Source: K189A clade bacterium (GTDB lineage: Bacteria; Pseudomonadota; Gammaproteobacteria; Pseudomonadales; Azotimanducaceae). From it: DNA of 64,000 nt. The position numbers were made by a program, and so were the translations under genes. This document shows, in pieces, positions 1 through 8,178 of the stretch. The notes below the pieces were generated by a model, which did no database searches, was not told where the DNA came from, and worked only from the letters and a program-made list of their open reading frames with translations. Each line of letters opens with the position of its first letter. The first letter of the stretch is position 1. The stretch spans positions 1-64,000 of the forward strand of contig CACOYI010000003.1 of the NCBI GenBank assembly GCA_902631405.1, read 5' to 3'.

Positions 1-1497
1 ATGGTTGTCTTTGGTTTTGTTGGTCAACGTAAAGTAGATAGCGCCGATGATTTTGCGACAGCTCGTGGCGCCTATGGTCCTCTTTTTCTCGCTTTTGCTT
101 TCGCCGCTACGACGGCCAGCGGGGCCACTTTTGTTGGGTTTCCTGGAATTGGTTATAACGCAGGATTACCCGTAATTTGGTCAGTTTTTCTCTATCCAAT
201 GGGCGTATATGTTGGGGTTCTAATCTGTCTTCGCCTTGTCAGTAACAGCGGGAACCAGTTTGGAAGCCGATCAATCCCTGAATATTTAGGAATCCGTTAT
301 CAGTCTGATGCGATACGTATCCTGGTCTCGCTTTTCTCGCTATCTCTCTTCTTTTATTTGGCGGGACAACTGGTTTCGGGCATCGTCATGTTTGAAGTGA
401 TGCTTGGCCTAGCACCCGGACCAGCTTTGGCGATCACGTCACTAGTGTTACTTGTCTACGTTGTCATGGGAGGGGCGCACGCCGACATACTAACTGACGG
501 GGTACAAGGTTTTATAATGGTTGCTGTAGGGTTGCTGGTCACAGGACTGTTCCTTACAGGATATGGAGTTGAGGGTGGTTTCGCCGGTATGATCGATTCT
601 CTTCGTGCCCAAGATGAGAATTTAGTCGGCTGGTTGAATAAGACAGATGTTCTCTATCATTCCTGGTGGTCAGTTCTGGCTATATTTATGGCTCACGTGC
701 CTCTCGGGCTTTTGCCCCATATAGGGAACAAACTTTGGGCGTTGAAGGAGCCTTCTCAGCGAATGAGTTTTATTCGCTTGGCATTCGCTTTTGGATTAGT
801 TCTTGGGATGCTTGGCTTGGGCGGCATTATGGCGAGAGTCATACTTGGGGAGGGTATTGGCAGTAATCAAGCTCTTGTCTTGCTCTTTATCGAGTTGTTT
901 CCGAGTTGGTTCGCGGCCTTGCTTGGGGTCGGTATTCTCGCGGCCGTGATGTCGACAGCTGATGGTTTGGTCGTCTCATCATCCCAAATAGTGGCGAATG
1001 ATCTATACCGATTAACCTTCGTCCCGCGCTTTCGAAAGAATTTAGATGAAGATGAAATCGAAAGACGTGTTCTGAACGTGAGTAGGATAAGTACAGTAAT
1101 TATCATGTTGCTTTGCACGCTTCTTGCGTGGCAGATGTTGGATATGAATGTGACGATTATTGTATGGATTGGCACCGGTTGTATGATGGCAGCGTTTTCA
1201 GGACCACTCATTCTTGGCGCGGTGTGGAGTGGAGTGACTAAGGCTGGCGCGTTCGCGGGGCTTCTGTCAGGTGGTTTGGTTTTCATGATTACATTCAACG
1301 CTGTGATCGATCCGGAGTGGTTCTCATCTGGCGTATTGCGTGACGCCTCAGTGTGGTTGCAAAAAGAGTCTCCTAATCCCTGGTCCTGCGCTGCTATGGG
1401 TGAGGTGGTCTCAATAGCGCTTACAGTAATTGTTTCGAAATTGACTCAGCAATTACCAGATGAGCATATTGATAAACTGTTTGTGCCTCAGAGTTAG
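1..1497 (+). CDS. Sodium:solute symporter (SSS/SLC5 family), 5' end probably cut by window
   Basis: Inner-membrane sodium-coupled transporter of the SSS family. The 498 visible residues are almost wholly hydrophobic helices, with the family-typical stretch SADGLVVSSSQIVANDLYR near residue 320 and a short charged loop after it. The ATG sits exactly at base 1, and the protein opens inside what should be the end of the first helix (SADDFATARG follows at about residue 14), so the true start is probably upstream of the window. It is the first gene of a sugar locus with GH32 enzymes and a fructokinase, so uptake of a sugar or short oligosaccharide from the periplasm is a reasonable inference. The substrate cannot be read from sequence. 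Confidence 0.85.
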   Translation: MVVFGFVGQRKVDSADDFATARGAYGPLFLAFAFAATTASGATFVGFPGIGYNAGLPVIWSVFLYPMGVYVGVLICLRLVSNSGNQFGSRSIPEYLGIRYQSDAIRILVSLFSLSLFFYLAGQLVSGIVMFEVMLGLAPGPALAITSLVLLVYVVMGGAHADILTDGVQGFIMVAVGLLVTGLFLTGYGVEGGFAGMIDSLRAQDENLVGWLNKTDVLYHSWWSVLAIFMAHVPLGLLPHIGNKLWALKEPSQRMSFIRLAFAFGLVLGMLGLGGIMARVILGEGIGSNQALVLLFIELFPSWFAALLGVGILAAVMSTADGLVVSSSQIVANDLYRLTFVPRFRKNLDEDEIERRVLNVSRISTVIIMLLCTLLAWQMLDMNVTIIVWIGTGCMMAAFSGPLILGAVWSGVTKAGAFAGLLSGGLVFMITFNAVIDPEWFSSGVLRDASVWLQKESPNPWSCAAMGEVVSIALTVIVSKLTQQLPDEHIDKLFVPQS

Positions 1498-1546
1498 TGA
1501 TTTTGAGTTACTTCCTTCAGGATAGCTTTATATTCATGGCCTCGAA

Positions 1547-3619
1547 TTAGCCCGAGCTCGTCTGCATTGCCACGTAATTTTTATATTGGCCTTCTGGAAG
1601 ATTCATAAGCTGAGAGTGAGATCCGGATTCTTTGATCTCGCCGTCCTCGAGAAAATAAATCCGATCGGAATGAACAATCGTCGACAAACGGTGGGCGATG
1701 ATAATTACCAGTTTGTCTTTAGCTGCCTCATGAAGTGCATCGATTAAATAGGACTCGGTTTCTGGGTCCAGTGCTGATGTCGGTTCATCAAGGATTAATA
1801 TTTGCGATTCTCTTAATAGGCCGCGGGCAATAGCTATTCTTTGTTTCTGTCCGACGGATAGTTTGCTGGTAACGGTCCCAAGGTTAGTTTCGTAACCGTC
1901 TGGTAGTTTGGATATAAAATCGTGTGCGCCCGCAATTAGTGCTGCTCTCTCGATTTCTTGGTTGGTTGCTTTGTTGTTTCCGTAACGAATGTTGTGGGCG
2001 ATCGATTCGGAAAATAATTGGGTCTCCTGAAAAACGTAGGACGTCTGGCTTCTAAGGCTCTCCACCTTCACTTTACTGAGATCGTAGTCATCAGCAAAGA
2101 TTTCTCCAGAACTTGGACGCAGAAACCTTGGTATCAGATAAGCTAGGCTTGTCTTACCGGCGCCTGTTGGTCCAACCAAAGCAATTATCTCGCCTACCTT
2201 TGCAGAAAGGTTTACTTTTCTGAGAGCTTCTCGCCCATCAGGGTAGGTGAGGTCGACGTTGGAAAGCCGAATCCCATTTTGGATCTTCGGCAGTTCTATA
2301 CCAGTGCTCGTGTTTTCCGTGGGTAGATCCAATAAGAAAAATACCCGCCTGAGCCCAGCGATAAAACTTTGCAACTCAGTGTATAAAAAGCCAAAGCTGT
2401 AAAAAACCGCACTCAAAACAAAGAAATAGTAAAACACCACAAAATAGTCGCCGGCGGTATACGTGCCATCAATGACGTATCCCGCCATCACGATGAAAAA
2501 TATGATTTGTCCGGTCAAGAATGCGAGGCTCCCGAATCGGCCGGTTATCAATTTGATAAGCGTTTCCGACCTAAACCGTTTAAAAGATTCGGCACTCGCT
2601 TGCGAAAAGCGCTCTCCCTCTCTCTTGTTGCCGCCGAGGCTCTGAACGGCTAGAACGTTGCTCATTCCCTCCTCGATATTGCTGGTCGTGTTTGACCCGG
2701 ACGCGCGACTCGCCTGGCTTCTTCTGCGGGTCATTCGCGCAAATGGCACGACGAAAAGAAATGTAACGGGGCCGACTAAAATTCCAACCACGATAACTTC
2801 TGGGGCGTTACCGAAACTGGTAAACATGATGTAGAGCGTCAAAGCGACCATAAGGATTCCCGAATAAATTCCCATCGTCATGGCTTCATATATGCCGGTA
2901 GCACTCGTAGAGTCGTACAGCACGCGATATACGTTATCTCCTATTCTTTGGTCATCTAAGGTTTCAAGGGGTAAGGCTTTGATGTGCTGAGCTAGTTGGG
3001 TTCGTAGCAAATGATTGAGGGATTGGGATAAACGCAGATGCACCTTGAAATCGAGTATGCCGAAAATTCCACCCATCTCGCTCGCAGCGCTATTTGCAGC
3101 GTTTTCAGTTCTCGTGGCGGTGTCATGGCCATCAGCCAAAACGGCAGTCGCATTTCCCAAGGATCCTGCGGCTGCACCCGTATAAGCGCCGTTTGCATGA
3201 CGCCCGGTTGCTCGATTCGGTGTCATTCCAAAAAGTACCACCATCAAAACTCCAAGAGTGAGCATCCAAAGCATTAATTCGGTAACGCCTAGTGTGCTGA
3301 GATATGGCATGACGAATCCTAAATAACCAGGGAACCCGGAACCATTTGCCGGTATTGGCTGACCAAGAATAACGTGGTCCACAATTATCTTGAGTGGCCA
3401 AGGGATTATCAGCAGCCTGAAAGTATGTTCCAGCGTGATGAATCCTAATTTAGCTGCGATACGTGCTTTGAAGAATTTAAAGAAATAGGTAGTGCGCGCG
3501 AATATTTGTAACGTCTCTCGAGCCGTAAGGTCAGTATTTTTGTCAAGCGAACTCGCAGACTCATCCAATTCCTGCTCGGATTCTCTGAGGGTCATTTTTG
3601 GTTGTGCTGCTTGATTCAC
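1547..3619 (-). CDS. ABC exporter half-transporter, LSVGQ-type subunit of pair A
   Basis: Type IV ABC exporter with an N-terminal six-helix membrane domain and a C-terminal nucleotide-binding domain. Walker A (GPTGAGKTS) begins near residue 483. The signature is LSVGQKQR rather than LSGGQ. Walker B is ILILDEPTSALD with the catalytic Glu present, and the switch His is in AHRLSTI. Pair A is read leftward: the 814-residue partner ends 21 bases before this GTG start, so the two probably form a heterodimer. No good Shine-Dalgarno precedes the GTG, which fits translational coupling. It resembles the second subunit of pair B at 22.9 kb, sharing the ETLDDQRIGDNVYR-like coupling-helix segment. The exported substrate is unknown. 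Confidence 0.9.
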   Translation of the reverse strand: MNQAAQPKMTLRESEQELDESASSLDKNTDLTARETLQIFARTTYFFKFFKARIAAKLGFITLEHTFRLLIIPWPLKIIVDHVILGQPIPANGSGFPGYLGFVMPYLSTLGVTELMLWMLTLGVLMVVLFGMTPNRATGRHANGAYTGAAAGSLGNATAVLADGHDTATRTENAANSAASEMGGIFGILDFKVHLRLSQSLNHLLRTQLAQHIKALPLETLDDQRIGDNVYRVLYDSTSATGIYEAMTMGIYSGILMVALTLYIMFTSFGNAPEVIVVGILVGPVTFLFVVPFARMTRRRSQASRASGSNTTSNIEEGMSNVLAVQSLGGNKREGERFSQASAESFKRFRSETLIKLITGRFGSLAFLTGQIIFFIVMAGYVIDGTYTAGDYFVVFYYFFVLSAVFYSFGFLYTELQSFIAGLRRVFFLLDLPTENTSTGIELPKIQNGIRLSNVDLTYPDGREALRKVNLSAKVGEIIALVGPTGAGKTSLAYLIPRFLRPSSGEIFADDYDLSKVKVESLRSQTSYVFQETQLFSESIAHNIRYGNNKATNQEIERAALIAGAHDFISKLPDGYETNLGTVTSKLSVGQKQRIAIARGLLRESQILILDEPTSALDPETESYLIDALHEAAKDKLVIIIAHRLSTIVHSDRIYFLEDGEIKESGSHSQLMNLPEGQYKNYVAMQTSSG

Positions 3620-3640
3620 TATTTTAATTACTGATTATGT

Positions 3641-6085
3641 TTACTCTGCCCGGGTTCTCTCTGATAAACGGGCCTCAGTTTCAACGAATTTCTTGTAGCG
3701 ACCGTTATCAAGTTTAAGAAGCTCATCGTGCGTTCCTCTCTCGATCAGTTTGCCATCATCAAGATACAAAATTTGATTAGCTTTTCTGATAGTTGAAATC
3801 CGGTGCGTAATTAAAAAAATTGCTCTGTCTTTTCCCCACACACTTAAGTTTTCCATTACTCGGTGCTCAGTTTGAGCATCTAATGCCGCGGTAGGTTCAT
3901 CTAGAATGAGAATTGGAGAATCCTTGAGGATCGCTCGAGCAATCGATAATCGCTGTTTTTGCCCAGTCGACAGTTTCCCACCGCGGTCGCTGAGCATGGT
4001 ATCAAGTCCCTCAGGTAGAGAATCTATGTATTCGTCAATGCAAGAGACAGAGGCGGCGCCCATTACTGCTTTATCATCCGCTGAGGGAACGACGTAGCTG
4101 ATATTATCCCTCACCGACATGCCAAATAGAACGTTCTCCTGTAGCGCTATCGATACACTATTCCTGAGGCTGCTTAGTTCGATGTCTCTCAAGTCGACCC
4201 CATCAATTTTTATCTGCCCTGAATCAGGATCAAACAATCTGGACATCAGTCCCATCATGCTGCTCTTTCCAGATCCTGTTGGTCCTACGATCGCCGTGAT
4301 ATCGCCTCTTTTTGTTGAGAATGAGATATTTTTCAAGACCGGTCTCTCCTGTTCGTAGGAGAAGCTCACATTTTCAAATGAAATATCATTTTGAAGAGCC
4401 TCTAAGGGCTCTGCGTTATCACGATTTTTCACGTCCGGCTCGATATCAAGAATGTCGAAGACTCTGTTCAAGCCCATTGCCATATCTTGGGCACGTGTCC
4501 AGCGATCGATCAGATCTCGTACAGAGACGCTTGCAGCCCCCAGCTGTTCCTGTGCAGATTGATATGCTGATAAGTTCCATTTTAAAAAGCTGAGCCCTAC
4601 TAATCCCACCAAAACAGTAGCAAAGGTCTCTCTCTCTCCCTGAGCCCATATTGCGGTTATATACTGACCGTATAAAAGCGCCGCGGCGGCGATAGTAAAA
4701 GTTACGATGCCCACGATTGCCATGAGTGATCTGACTCGATATGAGGCGTTAAATGCGGTAACGGAATCCCTCTCAAATTTGTTCTGCTCTTCTTTTTCAG
4801 CACCAAAGGCTTTAATGATTTTCAGGCTGGAAAATGTTTCTTGAACTCGCGACGTAAAGTCTGAGTTTAATATTCTGGCATTGAGCGATCGCTCACGCAT
4901 GCGAGGAGAGAACCAGCGCCCCCAAATAATTGCAAGCACGACAATGGTTGTCGCCATGCTGCCCAATAGTGGGTCCAAGGCGAATAGAAATAAGACTCCA
5001 GTAAAGTAAGTAATTATGACTTGTAAGCCTTGAGTAATTTCACCCACAACCGCTGTCACTTGAGCGCTATCCTGGTAAATTCTGTAGACTGAATCCCCCA
5101 CTCGATGGCTGCTATGGTATCTGAGCGACAGTCTGTGCCACCGCTGTAGAAGCGCTAATCTAAGACCTTGATTTACTCCCTGCATGATAAAAATATAGTA
5201 GTAGGGGAGAATTAAAGCGGCAGGTATTTGGGCCAGCCATCCGATAACTAGGAAAACAGCGTAGACCCATTTCAAGCTGTGACGTTGCTCATCGCTTAAT
5301 TGTTGAAGCTCTACGTTGGCGCCATTGGAAGAGCCCTCAATCGAATTACTCGCAGCGAGTTCTGGTTGTCCAACGAAGTCAGCCACAAAAGTCGTAAGAG
5401 GTTTCGCCTGCAATATCGATTGGCTAATCACATCAACCGAAAAGAGAGAAATCAAGAGCACCAAAAGGGTCGAGGCCCACAACAAGGTGAAGTAGTAAAC
5501 AAGATGACTGCCTAGTCTTACCCTAAAAGCAAAGCGACCGTCAATCAGTCGGTATTGAAATGTCCAGATTAGTAAAGCGCTGGCCAGTACCAAGCCTGCA
5601 TAAAGATTGTCGATATAACCGTCTAAAAAAAATAGTGCGAACAAGAACCCTGTGGCTGAGACGAATGCGAGTCCCAGGGAGAGAATCAAAAATAATCTTT
5701 TTTCTGCAAAAAGGAGAAAACAGGTGAGAGAGGCGGAGAATATTGCACTAGCTACCACGAACATATGGAGCCATGAGGCTTGCGGGTCGATCAATCCAGA
5801 TGTGGGACCCAAGATCGCGAAAAAAGTTACGATCGGTGGTATATGGTTGATTTTCCAACTTGATCCTGGCGAGTCGGTTTCTGAATATTGTGAGGCCTCG
5901 CTTCTGGAACCAAATTCGTACCAATAGCCTTTGATAAAAGGCAAGATGAAAGGCCAGGTCCGACTGAAAATTTTAAGAATGGATAGAAAGCCGGTATCTT
6001 CGAGGCTGTTATCTTTTATCGGCTCTGACTCAGCTCTGGCCTCACTCAAGAACGGGAGGGCATTGGCTCGTTCAATATCATTCAT
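3641..6085 (-). CDS. ABC exporter half-transporter with extra N-terminal membrane region, LSTGQ-type subunit of pair A
   Basis: Large (814 residues) ABC exporter subunit. The standard membrane plus ATPase core occupies roughly residues 260-814. Walker A GPTGSGKSS is near residue 601, the signature is LSTGQKQR, Walker B is ILILDEPTAALD and the switch is THRISTI, so the ATPase looks intact. The N-terminal 250 residues are unusual: a hydrophilic lead is followed by about four extra hydrophobic segments (about residues 80-215) and a periplasm-like loop, absent from the 646-residue paralogue at 21 kb. It is the first gene of the leftward pair and is divergent from the NTF2-GH32 gene, sharing a 188-base intergenic region. 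Partner and paralogue relations are seen in sequence; substrate is not. Confidence 0.9.
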   Translation of the reverse strand: MNDIERANALPFLSEARAESEPIKDNSLEDTGFLSILKIFSRTWPFILPFIKGYWYEFGSRSEASQYSETDSPGSSWKINHIPPIVTFFAILGPTSGLIDPQASWLHMFVVASAIFSASLTCFLLFAEKRLFLILSLGLAFVSATGFLFALFFLDGYIDNLYAGLVLASALLIWTFQYRLIDGRFAFRVRLGSHLVYYFTLLWASTLLVLLISLFSVDVISQSILQAKPLTTFVADFVGQPELAASNSIEGSSNGANVELQQLSDEQRHSLKWVYAVFLVIGWLAQIPAALILPYYYIFIMQGVNQGLRLALLQRWHRLSLRYHSSHRVGDSVYRIYQDSAQVTAVVGEITQGLQVIITYFTGVLFLFALDPLLGSMATTIVVLAIIWGRWFSPRMRERSLNARILNSDFTSRVQETFSSLKIIKAFGAEKEEQNKFERDSVTAFNASYRVRSLMAIVGIVTFTIAAAALLYGQYITAIWAQGERETFATVLVGLVGLSFLKWNLSAYQSAQEQLGAASVSVRDLIDRWTRAQDMAMGLNRVFDILDIEPDVKNRDNAEPLEALQNDISFENVSFSYEQERPVLKNISFSTKRGDITAIVGPTGSGKSSMMGLMSRLFDPDSGQIKIDGVDLRDIELSSLRNSVSIALQENVLFGMSVRDNISYVVPSADDKAVMGAASVSCIDEYIDSLPEGLDTMLSDRGGKLSTGQKQRLSIARAILKDSPILILDEPTAALDAQTEHRVMENLSVWGKDRAIFLITHRISTIRKANQILYLDDGKLIERGTHDELLKLDNGRYKKFVETEARLSERTRAE

Positions 6086-6212
6086 TTGAATAAGGAGGCT
6101 TGCTTTCGCAATTTATCGCAACGACCCTCTTTACTATACGAAGGTGTCGTATTTGACTTTGCTCCATCCCCTCCCGATGTAATACAGTCCATTGGGCAGC
6201 GTAGAAAGATAT

Positions 6213-6226
6213 CCCAATTGGGTCAA
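6213..6226 (+). promoter_or_regulatory. Palindrome CCCAATTGGG with variant of the recurrent GGGTGAA motif
   Basis: A perfect 10-base palindrome (CCCAATTGGG) followed by TCAA lies about 50 bases before the GH32 start, between divergent ABC and GH32 genes. The right half, ATTGGGTCAA, resembles the AATGGGTGAA motif repeated in other intergenic gaps of this locus. An operator is inferred, with no regulator gene visible in the window. Confidence 0.3.
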
Positions 6227-6273
6227 ATCAAAATTATCCAGAGCTGCTCATAAGATTGGAGGAGGTCTGAGAT

Positions 6274-8046
6274 TTGAAAAACTCTCGAGAAGCTGAAACT
6301 TCTCAAATCATCGATGCTAGAGCAGCGCTTGCAAATTATGTTAAAGCGGTGGCATCCGGCGATATTGAGAGTCAACTCAATTTTTTCTCCGAGTCATGGG
6401 TTACCGGTTCTGGTCGAACGAAAGAGGATGTGCGTCGCTCTCTAGCTCATGGAGACTCTGAAAAACCCGGTAGGGATAAAACCTTTGACTTTGAAGACTC
6501 GAAGATAACGATAGACGGCGGAAAGGTGATATTTGACCCCGTTATCAATCGATCGGGCGGATTATTCGAGATCATAATGCAGGAAGAGAAAGACGGTGTT
6601 TGGCGCTGCACGTTTTTGGGTCCCACTCGGGCTGTCGATACGCTGGCAGAGGGAGGAAGAGAGGCGAGGGAAGCTCTATTGGAGGATCCATTCAGACCGA
6701 CTTTTCATTTTGTTTGCCCTGAAGGGATCGCAATGCCGTTTGATCCGAACGGTGCCATTTATTGGCGGGGGCGCTATCACCTTTTCTATATATTTCAAGA
6801 CAGTCGATCGGGTGTGCGCTCTGATCATTGGGGGCATGTTTCAAGCGCCGATCTTTTTCATTGGCGTCACCATCCCACGAGTCTGATAGATGGGATGTAC
6901 AGCGGGAATTGCTTTGTTAATCGAGAGGGTATCCCTACGATTTGCTATCACCAGGTCGGTTTGGGAAATTCGATAGCTATATCTCTCGATGAATCGTTAG
7001 ATCGATGGGAAAAGCTAGAGTCCAATCCTATTACTCCCCATACCGTGGAGGGTGACCAATATCACGGAAAATATTCATCCTGGGATCCGTTTGCCTGGGT
7101 CGAAAAGGAAAATTATTACGCGATATTCGGGGGCAGTCGTCCAGCCATCGTGAAGTCTAAAAGATTGGATGGTGAATGGAATTACGTGGGTGACTTGTTT
7201 GCTCATGGAATCGAGGGAGTTGACCCAGAGGAAGACGTGTCATGTCCTGAATTATTCCCCCTTGGAAGTAAGTATGTGCTCTTGTGCATCAGTCATCGTT
7301 TAGGTTGTCGTTATTACATCGGGGATTGGAGAGACGAAAAATTCTATCCTGAAACGCATGGCTCGATGAGCTGGGTAGATAATAGTTTTTTCGCTCCTGA
7401 GAGCCTGTTGGACGATAAGGGGCGTCGAATCATGTGGGCCTGGATTATGGATGAGCCTCATTTCGGGGTACGAATAAAATCCGGTTGGTCTGGCACATTG
7501 AGTTTGCCGAGAGTTTTATCTTTGGATGAAAATTCGAATTTAATGATTGAGGTTCCTCAAGAGGTCGAGAGTCTTCGATACGGTGAGTTTTCTGTATCAG
7601 AGCGCTCAATTGGCTCGGATAGAGACCTGTTGATTGAGGGTCTTTATGGAAACCAGTTGGAGATCGAATTAGAGCTGAGTTCAGATGATGCGGAGTCTTT
7701 CGGCATCAAAGTTTGTGTCTCTGAAACAGGAACCGAAGAGACCCTGATAGGATACGACTACCGAGCTAGCAGTCTGTTTCTGGATACTTCAAATTCTGGA
7801 CCCCAGAACACGCCCAAGGCGGTTGAATCGGCACCTCTCTCGCTGGCCTTGGGGGATCCTCTGCATCTGCGCATCTTTGTTGATCGTTCGGTCGTTGAAG
7901 TATTTGCCAATCGAAGACAAGCGATCGCTAGGCGGATTTATCCTGCTGAAGCCGCGAGCTTATACGTAAAACTTTTCAGTAGAGGGGGTGATACTAGGCT
8001 TACTTACCTAAAGTCTTGGAAGATTCATCCGTCTAACGCTTCCTAA
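6274..8046 (+). CDS. GH32 beta-fructofuranosidase-like enzyme with N-terminal NTF2/SnoaL-like domain
   Basis: Predicted cytoplasmic glycoside hydrolase; no signal peptide is seen. Residues about 15-120 resemble an NTF2/SnoaL-like fold (DARAALANYVKAVASGDIESQLNFF). The GH32 five-bladed propeller follows: FDPNG gives the nucleophile Asp157, SSWDPF replaces the usual RDP motif and supplies Asp271, and VSCPE supplies the acid/base Glu326. The C-terminal beta-sandwich contains the typical LRIFVDRSVVEVFANR segment. The family cleaves terminal fructosyl units from sucrose, inulin or levan. The Arg-to-Trp change in RDP and the added domain suggest an altered substrate. The TTG start is chosen because GGAGGAGG stands about 7 bases upstream. 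It leads the rightward receptor gene. Confidence 0.88.
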   Translation: MKNSREAETSQIIDARAALANYVKAVASGDIESQLNFFSESWVTGSGRTKEDVRRSLAHGDSEKPGRDKTFDFEDSKITIDGGKVIFDPVINRSGGLFEIIMQEEKDGVWRCTFLGPTRAVDTLAEGGREAREALLEDPFRPTFHFVCPEGIAMPFDPNGAIYWRGRYHLFYIFQDSRSGVRSDHWGHVSSADLFHWRHHPTSLIDGMYSGNCFVNREGIPTICYHQVGLGNSIAISLDESLDRWEKLESNPITPHTVEGDQYHGKYSSWDPFAWVEKENYYAIFGGSRPAIVKSKRLDGEWNYVGDLFAHGIEGVDPEEDVSCPELFPLGSKYVLLCISHRLGCRYYIGDWRDEKFYPETHGSMSWVDNSFFAPESLLDDKGRRIMWAWIMDEPHFGVRIKSGWSGTLSLPRVLSLDENSNLMIEVPQEVESLRYGEFSVSERSIGSDRDLLIEGLYGNQLEIELELSSDDAESFGIKVCVSETGTEETLIGYDYRASSLFLDTSNSGPQNTPKAVESAPLSLALGDPLHLRIFVDRSVVEVFANRRQAIARRIYPAEAASLYVKLFSRGGDTRLTYLKSWKIHPSNAS

Positions 8047-8067
8047 ACTGGTTAACAGCCAAAAAAA

Positions 8068-8077
8068 TATGGGTGAA
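8068..8077 (+). promoter_or_regulatory. Recurrent motif TATGGGTGAA upstream of the TonB receptor
   Basis: One copy of the intergenic motif shared by several gaps of the locus, about 100 bases before the receptor start. A weaker GGTGAAATTTT follows at 8139. A regulatory role is inferred from recurrence only. Confidence 0.35.
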
Positions 8078-8178
8078 GGTGCCCTGGCTCGAAGATTAAA
8101 AGTGTTGCTTGTCCTTGCTTATTGTTATATGAAAAGTCGGTGAAATTTTGATTTTTTTGTAAAGAGGGAGAGCTTTTC

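Noticed and set aside
867-1298. 143-codon minus-strand ORF inside the SSS symporter
   Set aside because: Antisense shadow of a clear transporter gene; composition lacks protein-like domains.
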